In this document: piece after piece, positions 11,167 to 23,639 of the stretch
How positions within the stretch are numbered: position 1 is the stretch's first letter
How the letters are laid out: each line of letters begins with the position of its first letter
NCBI GenBank assembly: GCA_964017195.1
Contig: OZ024897.1
Location: 11,521,451 to 11,585,450, forward strand
Source of the DNA: Siderastrea radians
Taxonomy: Eukaryota > Cnidaria > Anthozoa > Scleractinia > Rhizangiidae
Direction of reading: 5' to 3'
Length of the DNA: 64,000 bases
Made by a program: the position numbers and the translations under genes
The notes under the pieces: model-generated
What the model was told of the DNA's origin: nothing
The model's database searches: none
What the model saw: only the letters and a program-made list of their open reading frames with translations

Positions 11167-11230
11167 TTTTATAGTATACAGTATCTACGCAAGTTGCGTG
11201 ACGACCCAAATGTGTGACATAATATTTTGC

Positions 11231-12189
11231 GTTGATTAATCCGTTTTGGAATCATAGTGCGCATGCTCAGGTCTTGTTGTCCCAAAATTCAAAATGGCTC
11301 CCTTTTCCAGTTCCAACAGACTCGGATTCTTGCACAACTAGACCTGTAGAAATCATCTTCATTTTATCAGGAGCCGAGCTAATGAGAATTAAGTGTAGTA
11401 CGTTATACGCTTTCTGCTGGCGTTATTTAGGTCGCGTGAAGACTCAACATGTGGCATGGAGTCTTTATCTTCACGCACCGTCAGCCTGTGGTGGTTTTGC
11501 ATCTCATTGGACAACAAAAGGATAACAAAACAGCAAATTTTTTAAGGTCTCGTTATTTTAAACCCTGAATTAATTTTCCGCAATCCTGCACCTCACTCAG
11601 AAGTGGACACTACGATATCGAAAAGCTGTGAGGCCAGTATAGAGACCTAAGGTTATTTGACGTGTTTGTAGTGGCGGATCCAGGGGTTTTGATGGGGTGG
11701 GGGGGGGGGGTGACTGACCTGACAGAACGATATTGGAAATTACGTTTCTATAATCGGCTGTTGAGCGAAATTAAGCAAAAATCATATGCAGCAATAAAAT
11801 GGCACTGGTGAATCGTGATTTTATTTTTAGAGTAAACGAGGCTTTTCGAAGTTGAACGCTGACTTTATACACCATATGCCATCAAGACGACTCTGCTTGG
11901 CTTATAAAATGAATCGATGTTTGTTTTTGTTTTTAATTTTAATTTATTCAACGACCAAGCAGCCACCTCAGCCTAGATGCGTGAGCTTCTGAAGGGGCCC
12001 AAGGACCCCCTCCCTCCTTCGCCGCCTTCAAAACGCTCTGAAGGATCTCCCCTTTACTTCATTGAAGCCAATCTTCTTTCACATTACAAACAATCAATTA
12101 TTAATCTTACAATGTTGCGCGCACTTACGAGTGCGATTTGTGTAATTTCCTAAAACATTGAAGTAAGGGATCACTAGAGAATCACTGAC
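11231..12189. other. unit flank, no gene
   Basis: Starts with the B/D-type 5' flank and contains the boundary block at about 11955-12130 (AGCCACCTCAGCC, GAAGGGGCCCAAGGACCCCC). A G run lies at 11698-11710. No credible coding frame. Confidence 0.6.
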
Positions 12190-12460
12190 CGGAAGGAATA
12201 TTGCATTCAGAGTGGAACTCTTACTGTGTTGTGGCGATGCTTCACTCTGAAGAGGGTTGTAGTTTCAAGAGTGAATCCACTGAAATTTGGATTGCCATTC
12301 CACTAAAGGGCAAATAGAATGGCACAATATCTTCAAAGATATTGGTGAGTTTTTGCCATTTAGAGGTTCCCTTATTACCTTACTTAAACGACAATATTAT
12401 TGGAAACAAATGCCCTTTCAACTACTCGCACCTCGGGCTGTTTGTAAGTTCTTGACTGAG
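12190..12460 (-). pseudogene. sulfotransferase-unit relic
   Basis: Decayed copy aligning by eye with 24345-24560 and 955-1165: TGTTGTGGCGATGCTTCACT, TCTGAAGAGGGTTGTAGTTTC, then AATAGAATGGCA and CTTACTTAAACGACAAT. The order matches the minus-strand coding sequence of the intact copies, without an open frame. Confidence 0.55.
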
Positions 12461-12905
12461 AAAACGTTTAGTCCAATATCAATCATTTGACTGGGGGGAG
12501 TAATTTTCTTTCTTTTTGGGGTGGGGGGCGGGGAGGTGAAGGATAATTATTTTTGTAAAGTTTTGTTCTGCAGCAGCTTTTTGTTTTCGTGGATTAAGAG
12601 GACAAAATCACAAAAAGGAGATCCTGCAAGAATGCCATTCATACAGCAGCATTGCTATAGACTGAATCAGAAGGTCCAGTTTTATTATAATTGCATGACA
12701 GGAAGTTACCTGAAATAGCGTGTCAGAAATAACCTACAATTGCGTAACACAGAAGGTCACTTAGAAGAGTGTGAGTCATTGCTAATCTCTTCTTCAATTC
12801 CATCATGAAGCAGTGATTTTTTTATGATCCATAGTTATTCTAAACGTTGAAGTAGGTCTTCCAATACAAAAACGTAAATGCCACAGTAAATTGTTTAACG
12901 CAAAA

Positions 12906-12936
12906 AATAATAATAATAATAATAATAATAATCTAC
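12906..12936. repeat. (AAT)n microsatellite
   Basis: About ten AAT units, interrupting the sequence just 3' of copy E. Confidence 0.95.
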
Positions 12937-12986
12937 ACAGGCCCAACATCCTTTTGATCCGTAGTAGATCTGCTGATTCCAGTGTG

Positions 12987-13707
12987 CTACCATTTCATGA
13001 TCTTGTGAATTTCATCATTAACAGCAACAAAAAGCAAAAATACCAGCAGACAGATGTAGGCTATTCTGGATTTGATTATCGCAGCATACATGGCCAAGTC
13101 GTTTTTTTCTTCCAGCTTGACTCGCATTTGCTCTCGGGAACTGAGCCGACGGAATATCGCATCCAAGAAATTTACACAGTGGTTGCCATCCTTGTTTAAC
13201 ATTGAAAGCAAGAAGCCTTTCTGCAGGGATAACGGCCTGAACTCTCTCATTGTGTTGGCGATACTTCTTTCTGAAGAGGGCTGTAGCTTCAGGCTTAGAA
13301 CCCCCGAAAATCGCATTGTGCGAGGTATGGAGAAAATGAGTAACATTGTTTCACTAAAGAGCAATCTTCACGTATGATGGCAAGTCTCTAAACAACTTGC
13401 CTTGCCTTTTGCAACTATCAAGCCACTCTTCTTCTGAGTCTCGAACTGCGAGTATAGCCTTAGCTTCTGGGAACGCCACTCAAATCTCCTTAAACCAAAA
13501 TTCTGACGGGATATCGGTAATGGCGTCGACTCCTTGGTACATCTCTTTGAAGTTAGGAAGAAGATCGGTCTCAAAACTATCAAGCCATTCTTGTCGGTGA
13601 AAATCTAAGTGTTCTTGCCAGTCATAGACAATGTATCCAAGAATCTGAAGGGCTTTAGCCAGACTAGTGGTTCCTGTTTTGGATAAACCTGCACAAATCA
13701 CCTTCAT
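12987..13707 (-). pseudogene. sulfotransferase-like copy E, nonsense codons
   Basis: The N-terminal part is well kept (MKVICAGLSKTGTTSLAKAL). The frame meets TGA after FWFKEI, then TAG TGA exactly where paralogs encode WW (KIALWWNN), with no length change. Near the 3' end an extra A in an A-run shifts the frame before the hydrophobic tail. Substitution-type stops argue for genuine decay rather than read error. Confidence 0.92.
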
Positions 13708-14124
13708 TTTAGCAGCTATCATGGGAACAGTGTATCTAAGCAGCCTTGAAGTTTTGTGACGACCCCAGTGTGCAGAGCTGCAAACTTTAATCTGCATTCC
13801 ACAGGTCAAATGTTGAATATTGATGGATATGGGATTTTAGCTTTCGCTTTTAAAATTTTTTTCAAAGTCACCCACGCCGGTGTGAGCTTACCTGTGATTT
13901 TTGTTTCGATCTCACAGCGATATGATTTTGATGTTTAAATATTTTGCTAGGAGCAGAGCATATGCGATGTCAGAAAGATAAGTTAAGTTGAGGGCCACAA
14001 GAAAATTTTGATCGACGTATTTGTGTTTACGTGATGTTATTAGCTGTGTTCATATTGATTCGAAAGGTTAGTTCACGTCAGGTTTGATCATCCTATTGAA
14101 AGTCTCTATTTAGTTGCTCTGAAT

Positions 14125-14290
14125 CCCGACAAGCAGCCACAACAGCTAAGCAGTGGATTTAATGAACAGGCCTAGGGACCCCTTTGCCTTCCCCTTCTTT
14201 AGTTGTCCTCCTTTTTATCGGTTATTGAAAAATAACTCGCACCAACTGTAAACAATTAAAGATTTGCTTTTCAGTAAAGTTTATATTCCA
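14125..14290. repeat. unit-boundary flank block
   Basis: AGCAGCCAC, CAGGCCTAGGGACCCC, AAAAATAACTCGCACCAACT and AAAGATTTGCTTTTCAGTA follow in the same order as in the other copies listed at 570-690. Confidence 0.75.
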
Positions 14291-14474
14291 TCACAATGTC
14301 GAAACATTCTTAGTCTATACGAGCCAGTCACTAAAGCGAGAATGTGCTAAGAAACAAGGTAGCGCAAGACACGAGCGGAAATCCCCATTTGCCTTTCCTT
14401 TCGGCGCCTGCCACGCAAGCTTATAGAAAAAAATCAAATCATCATTTTCCTTCTTTGGCAAATATAAGCTTTAA

Positions 14475-15050
14475 GAGGCTGTCCACGAAAGAACCATGCA
14501 AAAGGTGCTACAGCCTACATCACAGATTTAGTTCATACTTTGCATACAGGCATAACTTGGTGAAGTATTGTTACATGGGGTATTGGTTTGGCTCAAACTC
14601 GTAATCTTTCTGTTTTCCAGGGGGGTCCCCTCAGAGGGCCATTTTCGCCCTCAAACAGGCATGAATTTAGTGAATATTTGAATGCCACGACTTCTTCCAG
14701 TTTATAAAGCAAATCAATTAAAACCAACTGAATGTAATCCACTAGGTATAGACTCTTTAACAATACCATTAACATAACTACAGCTGTCCTTCGTAATTTT
14801 TTTCTCAATATTTTCGGAAGGGAACTTTGTCAATAAAGGAATGTATGTAAATTTGACGTATTTTCCAAGCTCGACGAAAAAATCCTCGCAAAGCTTCACA
14901 TGAATTGTAGCACATACTGACGTACAGAGGGCCCTTATCTTTTCGCCTGGTAATTCAAATGTCTGGGTTTTTCAACATTTTTGGAGAAGTGAGCTCGTAA
15001 AGTTGATGATCTCTCGTGAAACTGCAAAGAAAACAATGGCGGTTTCCTGA
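14475..15050. repeat. left inverted terminal repeat
   Basis: Pairs with 23640-24233. Landmarks in both arms, same order: GGGGGGTCCCC, GGGCATGAATTT or AGGCATGAATTT, AATCCTCGCAAA, ATGTCTGGGTTT. Identity looks about 70 percent or better near the tip and lower inside. Confidence 0.82.
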
Positions 15051-15924
15051 CAATAGTTTGGATATATTCAAACATATTTGAAAAATCCTGCAGCCATTTC
15101 TACTGTAAATTCAATTTCTAACCTTTTCGTGTCTTCCACAAAGAATTTTACGTCGATTTCATCGGGTTTTATATGACAGGAAGTCGTCCAGGAAGTATAC
15201 ATCAACGCCGAAGATGGGAGCTAGCTTGGGGATCTGCTCCTAGCCTGACACATCCTGTTGTTTATCCAACTGCACTGGTACTGCAGACAAGGTGTCTTTT
15301 ACCTCTGTAGATATTACGGATAAATCGCTTGTTTTTACCATTTCCTTGATCTGAAGACGATCGCTTTGATCCTGGACTCGAAATCGCCATATTGATTTCT
15401 GAGCCTTCGCTATAGAAAGTGGTCTGCGGTTGTCAGAAGCTGCGTGTAACCTATCATGCCAGAAGCCGCAATGCGTCCCGTTTTCAAATAGAAAAATAAT
15501 AAAGAAAAATGCACAGACAACTTTTTCTTTCCTCTTTTTACGTGAGATATCAGACCGTGTATACGGTGCAGCTGCTCTAATTCTGCATGCAATAATTAGC
15601 GTGATTTGCTTATCTTCTATCGGTAGTTGTGTAATGGTATAGAATATCATACTTTCAATAAAAAGGGTTTATATTCCAACTTCAGAACAAAAATAAATGC
15701 TGGCTCGGAACTATTACATGTAACTTAATTTTGAATCGCACACACGTGACTGAAATCTTACCTTTCGTTTCAGTCATTCGCTTTCTCTTCTGTTTCCGTG
15801 TTTAAAGAGGAGTTATAATGGAAAACTGTTTTCATGAATATGTACTGGCACGCTTTTAGTCAAATGATTCATACGTCTGAAAAAATCAGCAACATACTTA
15901 TTACATTTTCTGGACCGTGCCAGC
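15051..15924. other. 3' non-coding part of the transposon
   Basis: Contains a minus frame 15240-15650 with no recognisable domain and weak codon signal. Probably 3' UTR or spacer of the transposase-like gene. Confidence 0.4.
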
Positions 15925-18900
15925 TTATAAATCTACGTTTTTGAGAACTTGATCGCGCACAGACTCCCACTGTCCTCTCTCAACAAGAGCGTCGACCGTG
16001 TCTTCTTCTTGCACACTTTCTTTGGTGTTCCACCTCAGCCTTCCACTCCGAGCAATGACTGCGAGGCGCGAAAAGTATGATGCCACTTGCTGTGCGCTGA
16101 GCCAATCACTGGAAGAAAACAATTTACTCCCGTCAGCCGCACGAACCGACTTCAACTTTAAGGCAACGACGGCGGGGTCGCACTTGCTTCCCGTCTGTTC
16201 CCCGTCAAGGAACAACTTCATAAGATACCCTTTAACCTGTTGTGAAAATCGAGTAGCTCTCCTGCTCTTCTTTAGGCCCCAGCCGAGTTCAACAGAGGGG
16301 TAATCTGTCACACTCAAATCCCGAGGGGATTCCTCAGAAGACACATAAGATGGACGAATACTTGTGCAAGCATAAGCCCATTTTCGCTTTATGGTGTCAT
16401 AAGGAGAGTCTTTCTGCGGGCGGAAGCAGTGCCTACCAACATCTATGTGTTTCTGCATTGCTGTACTTGTTTTAAACAGCTTTATGCAGCCCGCTTGAGG
16501 GCAACTGAATTCACAAGTTTCGTTGGTGTCGTCATCATTGCTATTTTTGGCTTTGTTGCTTTTAACTGTTTGCAAGCACCCAACTGACATCCTTGGAGAA
16601 GTGAATGGCTCAATAACCACCAAGCGTGTGTCTCCTTGACTACCTCCCTTCTTTGTCAGCTTCTGGTAATGAACAAATTTACCCTGGCCGATGTTATAGG
16701 CCTTCCACATCCTGATTCCACCTTCAGAAAACTGAAAGTTTGAAAACATCTGGACACCTGTCCAGTTGTGGCTGTGAATCTGTTGTGCTGACGTGTTTAC
16801 TTTCACAACTGACGCACGGCAACCCCTTACACCAGAGTACGAGTCTAGTGCCCTCTTCATATCAGACGCATTCTCGACGTCGTGACCCGCGTTGACATAG
16901 TGGCGAATGTGGCTCTTCATAGGGGATATGTGCCGGTCGCATATGTCCTTGCAGCTGTTTGACTCACTGAAGTCATATCGACTTGTGACGATACCTGTCC
17001 GCTGGCTAATTCCATGTATACTTAGCAGCAGAAGAGCGCAGTGATAACAGCCGGCGTTATCCGATCCGGCAAACGCTTCCACAATCTCAGGCGATTTCCT
17101 CTTTACCTCCGTCAGCGTATTCTCGTAGAGAGACGCCACAGAAAACCAGTTCTGGCTGCACTGGTCTAGCAGATGGACATATGTTCTCACCTAATTAAAG
17201 AAAGTAAGAAATGATCACAGAAAAATTCAAGAGGGAGATATCACTTTCACGCGATTGGATTCTTCAATGTACTAGGGTACAAAAGAAACAATTTTACAAG
17301 AAGTTTTCGTAGCCAGTGGGATGGCTTGGCAATGAGGTAACTGATTCCTTAGTTGTCACACAAACTATATTTGTTACATAGTAAACAAGTACACATACGT
17401 GTTTACGTTCCTTGCCGGAAGTACCTATGCTTCTTCACTCTTATCTGTCTTGCTTTTGTTACGTCAACTTCTATCTACACCTGAACTTCCTCACACGTAT
17501 CACTGACTTCAACTTCTGGTTGTCATGAGCACTATTCTACTGTAGGAATTAACAACAACTCATTAATACTTTGCAAACTCTATATGTCTGTCAAGGTATT
17601 TTTGTCGGAGTCACAGTCTCTCTCTTTTTTTTTTAATTCCCTTGTCACTCTTTACTCTCAGTAGGATATGATCTGGTAGATAAAGGGTTGGTGAAGTCTT
17701 GTGTCCAGTGCTCAAGTTTCTGGGAGCATCATTACTCTCCCATAGAGGGATGCTAGTCCATCGCAAGATTACCTCCCCCCCTGTTCCTTTTTCTTTATTT
17801 GCAAGTACATTGACCTGGGCTACGTAATGCTACACAACTCATGAAATCTCTGCGCGTATTATCTGTAATACCACAGAGTAAAGTGTTAGTGCGTTTTCTC
17901 ATTCTTATCTTGTAAAATAACGTAGAAGTGGAAAAATGTTTTTTAAAACCCACCGATTAGTTTTCGCGCGCGCTCATTACACGAAACATACCACGTGGTA
18001 CAAAATCGGACGGCAGGATTTGATATCCGTCATCCGACTTTGTTGACGAAAAAGAAAGTCACTTTTTCCAGATTTTACTTTAGAACTTTTCACAGTGCAA
18101 TAAAATGAACCAAACTAGCCAACTTGGATTTGTTTAGCCGTAAATGTGCTGTGATCCTCACTGACTGTCTTCTCCTTACTATAAATCACGAGCGTTTTAA
18201 AAAAATTACCCGAGGGTTATAAAATAAATAATCCCCTTTCTGGTTTGCTGGTGTATCGGGGGATAATGCCCGTGGCCGAAATATTGCCCTCATAATTTCA
18301 CAGTTGCCCTCGTCTCTCAGCCTTTCGCCTCGTACATTATCCTTCGAGTACCAGCCACCGGAAGGGATTAATTTACTAAATACACGCCATGCTCGCACCC
18401 AGGTATTCTCACTCTCTCGAAGAGAAAGAAGATCTGGGTAGGTTTTTATACCTCAAATTCTTCCCTCGGTTTAGTAATCACAGCTGTTACGTGCCAGGAG
18501 CGACCTTTTTTCCCAAACCATTCACCTTGGGTTTCTCTGAACTTCATAGGCAGAAACTTCATCGCCCAGTCCATGACGATGAGGGCTTGTTGTGGTGTTA
18601 TGCAGTCCAGAATGTCATCCTTGGCAACGTCTTGATGAACTGCTCTTAGAATATGCGCTTTCCATGCTTCGATCTTATCAATGGCATTGTTTACATCGTG
18701 TTGTAGCTCCTCTTTTTCTTCTTGGTATCTTAATAAAAGAACGCAGCTGTATAATTCAAAAGGATCTAGTGACGTAAAGCAATACCTAACAACTCAACCA
18801 ATGGCTTTTTTCTGATCCAAATAGAAATGTACTAATCTATGCCGACCATGCACAAATTTCCGATTTTAAACTTACCTAAATGTAACATCCTGCACAAGAC

Positions 18901-21900
18901 AGAGCCATTTCTATCTCAGCTAAAACATTTCTGAGGTCGTTGCAGCTTGCGCAAGACAGCGTATGTTCATGGAGACAGGTTCCCTTTAGATCACAGTCTG
19001 TGTCGGACAAGGCAAATACGCGGCAATGGTCTGCGCATAGACTTTCAGTGGATACATGGACCTTGAAGTCTGTTTTTAAGTAATACCTTCCAGCCTTCAA
19101 GCGACGTTTGATGTCTCGTGTCCATGAAGGTGACTTCCCCGCAAAAAGAAACGCATTGGCTAGTATCTAAATCAACTTCTTTAAATCACCATTATGTTCT
19201 TTATCGACATCCATGTTTCCATGTACGTACCGAGGTTCCCCAACTTGTTCACCACATCTTCAAGTGTATCAAAGGCTTGGGAGCCTTCAGTTGCAATGTT
19301 GTCTAACCCTGCTAGGGATTTCTTTTGAGATGCCGCACAAACCTACAGGATTATAAAATATCAGGCTTTAGCTAACTTGTGTAGAGGATCGCCCTTCTCG
19401 TTTCCCCTAGCTCTTCCCTCCCTTACCCTCTCCTCTTTGTTGAGAGCACGCTATCTAATTCATAAAATCGTCTTTGTGCTCTTTTGCTATCTCTCTTTAT
19501 CTCTCTGTCTCTCTCTACTCTTGCAGCCTACCTGTAAAATGCTAAACAGAGTTGATCGCCCAAGTGGTTCAAAGGCTGTTTCCTGGCAATAACGATGGTA
19601 TAAATCGACCAGCCTTGAGACAATCACTGTCCTCACAACATTTGGAATTTCTATCAGGTCACCGTTTGACAGCTTGAGCGTTTTTGTCCCGTATGCCACA
19701 TCTTGTAAGAAATTCGGTCTACTAATGAAGTCGAGGAAGTGATCGACCTTGTTGGGGGCTAACCGTGTGCGTGAAAGTGTCTCTGTTTGTGGTATCGGTT
19801 TTCCTAAACCCGTCTTGGTAGCATGCCTTCTTGCCTCATCGATGGCCCAAATACTCAACCCAGGGATTATCTGTTGGAGACGTGCTTTTGTGTAGTCATT
19901 AACAAAAACGGACAGGATTTGTCGCTTTGTAAACCAAGTGTTGGCTTCTTCGTATAAAGTTACCAATCTTGAAAGTTCGCTTGACTCTACGCTCTCTTTC
20001 CTTTGATTTTGGACTTTGGCATCTTCTTTTGATATGAGCTCTGCAAGTAATGTTGTAGCTTGTCCTGGTGCGAGGCAATCAAGAGCAAGCTGGACAACCT
20101 CCTGCCCCTTTTGCTTGTAGTACCTTTGTGTACTTGGTGCAGCGTCTTTCCACGGAATGCTCAACTGCCGTACCACTGGGTCCACCTTTCCACGTGAATT
20201 AGGTACTGCTCTGATGAAGTCATTTAATATTTTCAGTGCAGTCTTGAAACAAGGAGTCGCAAACCATTCTTGCAATATTTCTACCTCAGACAAGGAGTCA
20301 TTCATGTCATCGATGCTTACATCATGGTTTTGACAATCAACCTTCCAAAAACGAATTCAATCGATTAGCAAATATCGTGAGTTTAATAAACAAATAGAAG
20401 CGATTTGGCCGTTCGCATGTACTCTGATAATGCACAGGTGACGTCAAAATGTGGTAGGAACAAAGAAGTATGCCACAAGCCGCAGGCAAGTAGAACGTTT
20501 TGACGTCCTCTGTACGTAATTAGAGTACACACGCAATTAAGGCCAAATGGAATCCATTTGTTTTACACACTTATTCTTTATGCCCATTATCCTACACAAA
20601 ATTAGAAATGTTTTTTAAAAACCTTAGTAGTGATGATTTGTGCGCGCAGAACCTTAAGGCTCATTACGTCATTCGTGCGTCTGTACTTTAAGTCACAGAC
20701 TCCGCTAGACCAATGAAAAATGCGCGTTTGACTCCATTGTTTAAACGCATAAAACAAAGATAAAGTAAAACAAAATTGTTCAATATTAGTTCCTCAGACT
20801 CAGAGAAGTATCCAGTTTACCGGGAGAAAAATACAATTTTCATGTTTAGCTTAAAAATGCAGACTCCCCAGGTAAGGTAGTAATGGCATAATTCCACGAT
20901 GAACAACCATACGCAGTAGGATTCTGCAAAATTGCAAAATTCTTATATAAGAAAACAATAATACATGTATGTTTGCGTAAATAATGTTAAAACTAGTATT
21001 TATATTGTTCTAACAATTTACGCTTGTGCAACCGTTAGCAAACAAATCTTACTTCATCGCCTTTAGAATCGTAAATTTCTGAAAGGATGACTCTAGAGTC
21101 TGGTGATGGTACCTAAGAATATAACATAAATGTGATTTTAATACCACACACTGAAAGAACGGAAGGTAAAAAGTTGTTATCAATTTAAGTCCCCAACCTT
21201 TCGGAACTGCCGAAAAAAATAGCTGGGTAGTCGGCATAGGGTGGGTGAAGAGGGGCAGCGGAGGCAAAAAAGACTCAATCGCCTGGTCTACAAGAGATTC
21301 TAAGTGCTTCAAAGAGCCTGGGGATAGGGCAGGATACGAAGAAACAAGAGGAAAATGTTTCTAAAGAATTAAAAAAACAAAGGGGAAAAGGAAACCACGA
21401 CGGAAGAAGAAAGAAACAGCAAAAGAAAAAAGAAAGAGAGAGTGAGAGAGAGAGAGAAACAAAAAGAAAGAAAGTAAGATGGAAAGAAAGACAGAAAGAA
21501 AGTAAGAAATGCTAAATATTCAAATGAAAATTTACTTTTTTCATTTACCTCCGTGTTTTTTGCTTCTTCACTTGGTGCTTGTGAAGGAGGTGTGAGCTTA
21601 TTGTTAGCAGATGCAACTTGAGATAGTGCCTGGATAAAAGAAAGTCGGAAAATAAAATCAGACAGAATAGGAAGGACGAAAGGAAATAAAAACGATATTC
21701 CACTTATTTGACTGACCTTTGTCTCGTCTGTAACATCGCTTATTGCTGGAAGTGACGGTATAAGCTCATTGCTGGCAGGTACAACTGGAAGTAATACCTG
21801 AAAAGAACAGACGTATCCTTTGACAAGAGAACATCCCTCATATAATCAAATTAACGATGGTCTTTCCTTGTAATTCTTTTAAATTAAAAGCATATCAATA

Positions 21901-22427
21901 TTAACATCAATTCAAAATAAGGAACGGGTTATATTAGCATTGTTTTGTTAGTAGTACGTGTAAAAAGGTTCACTGAATTTTACATTAAAGTAATTATTAT
22001 TATGATGATGATGATGATGATGCTGATGATGATGATGATGAAATACAGTGTTAATCACCGTCTTCATTTTGAATAATCCATCCGCAGTCAGCTCTTGTGA
22101 GGTCTGGAACAGAGAAACCTCACGAGGTCTGGGGCGACTGATTAAGCTAAGATAGGAAATTCTTCGGAGCTTTCCATCGCCTGCGTGAATTTTACTTCAT
22201 CTCGTATGTTTTCCGAATTCTTCTCAGTTCAGCATCAGTTCCAAGACCCTAATTTGATGTAGCTGGGCAGACCAATATGTCGAACAAGATAAAGAGACAG
22301 ACAGACAGACAGGCAGACAGACAGACGGACAGACACACAAACAGACAGACAAACGAGGTACAGATCTTGATAGGTAACAATCGGGGCCCAGATACACATG
22401 CCTACAGATAGAGAGATAGATGAGCTA

Positions 22428-22474
<47 letters not shown>

Positions 22475-23134
22475 GGGAAGGCATACAGGCAGACCAGCAA
22501 ATAATAGACACTCAGAAAAACAAGACAAGCACAGAAGTGTAGATAAACGAATTAACATGCACTTGCCTGATCTTTATTGGTTTCTTTTCTTGTTAGTTCC
22601 TCTGAATGCAGCTTTCTACACCTTCCACATAATCCTTCAGAATTTCAGTCAAACAATTACTTACAGCTTTCAAAAAAACCATAAGCATCTGGGAATTTCC
22701 TACTATAACAACGATATTAGTGCAAAATATTTACCTGACCCAGTAGGAATAAACAGACCCCAGTGATCTAGAATGGCTTTTGAGAAAGCAGCGGAAATCC
22801 CTCTGTCAGGTTTTGCGTTACTCGCACCATGAAGCGGGTGACTACATTTTGTCGGAGGCCGACTTGAATTCCAACGCGTACCAAGAATATCCCTGTGTTG
22901 CGGACAAATAGTTAGCGTTTCACCCTGTTCTTCAAACAATCCTACTCTCAAAAGTATCAGGTGCCATTCGCCGTCGATATTCGTTTGGCTTGTTTTCACT
23001 CGCCGAAGATGGTTTGATATGTCTCTGTTGCAACTTCGCAGTGGCACATACTCTTTGTTGAGAAGGTAGTGACTGGAATTCCCACACGATGTTGAGGAAT
23101 ATTTTTCGAACGAGCAAAAGGGGCCCTCAGCCAT
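15925..23134 (-). CDS. transposase-like protein of a cnidarian-expanded family, 11 exons
   Basis: Reconstructed exons (minus): 23134-22735, 22634-22567, 22103-22059, 21797-21717, 21629-21549, 21112-21053, 20341-19532, 19342-19231, 19159-18876, 18746 or 18728-18452, 17190-15925. Nearly all have GT/AG borders and matching phases; the exon at 22567 ends CAG|GCAAGT, a GC donor. The start MAEGPFCSFEKYSS is the first ATG of the open frame. Exons 1-2 are rich in Cys/His (CNRDIS, CPQHRD, CGRCRKLH), suggesting zinc binding. Exon 7 is a helical, probably DNA-binding region; exon 9 has further Cys/His pairs. VMDWAMKF (exon 10) and SDNAGCYH with GKD-like CKDICDRH (exon 11) could supply acidic residues of an RNase H-like core. 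A C2H2-like finger (CPQAGCIKLF..H..H) follows. Exon 9 ends in TAG and its phase misfits exon 10 by one base, so one extra T is likely. The function is inferred from the surrounding transposon ends. Confidence 0.75.
21415..21510. repeat. purine-rich GAAA/GAGA tract
   Basis: Imperfect AAAGA and GAGA repeats in an intron of the transposase-like gene. Confidence 0.85.
22002..22041. repeat. (GAT)n microsatellite
   Basis: GAT units with one GCT interruption, in an intron. Confidence 0.9.
22291..22476. repeat. (CAGA)n microsatellite, two blocks
   Basis: 22291-22352 is imperfect and 22433-22476 nearly perfect. The long cysteine- and leucine-rich frame on the minus strand is a product of this repeat. 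Confidence 0.95.
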
Positions 23135-23639
23135 GAAATTATGTAAACTTTTTGGCAACCCGGATCTATTTTCACAGCTGTACTGAACTTTGGGTCACTT
23201 TTCGCGCCAAGACAGCATACGTTTCTCTTGAAAGGTCGCAGACCACCTCTCCGTTATGTCCGTGGGCTCAATAAAAGTGACAGCGTTGTAAACAAATGAT
23301 GTCGCCGACCACTTTCAATTTCAGTCGGAAGAATAGGGTACAGCATGGAAACTTTTCGTTTTAAAAGCGGGTAGAGGAAAAAGAACGAAATTGTTTTGGT
23401 AAAAAGAGGGCAATATTGTGCCGTGAGGAGAGATACTTCGATGACATACGAGTTACATTCCTCGAAACGAACACGCCGTGTCGAAAGTGCCAAGAGTGTG
23501 TTAAATGACCTAGGCCCTTGCATTGTTGAAAGCAAACGTACAAAAATTTGCCTCTAAAGTATTTCATCAGCTGCAAGGTATGTTTTAAAATATACGCTTC
23601 TTGCTAAGTACTAAGGGTTGTCATATGGTGAATTTGAAT

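Larger units (their letters stand above)
8466..11230. repeat. tandem segmental duplication carrying copies C and D
   Basis: Two direct units, about 8466-9840 and 9918-11230. Both start with GGGTAGAGCAAAACTACTA and AATGTTAATGGCAAAATATA, share GAAATTGCTTGCAAGAATTAA and AATCACCCAAATATT, and then run into a sulfotransferase copy. Unit 1 holds the broken copy C and unit 2 the open copy D. Confidence 0.88.

Noticed and set aside
22235..22558. Cys/Leu-rich minus frame resembling a membrane protein
   Set aside because: It is the translation of the CAGA/CTGT microsatellite.
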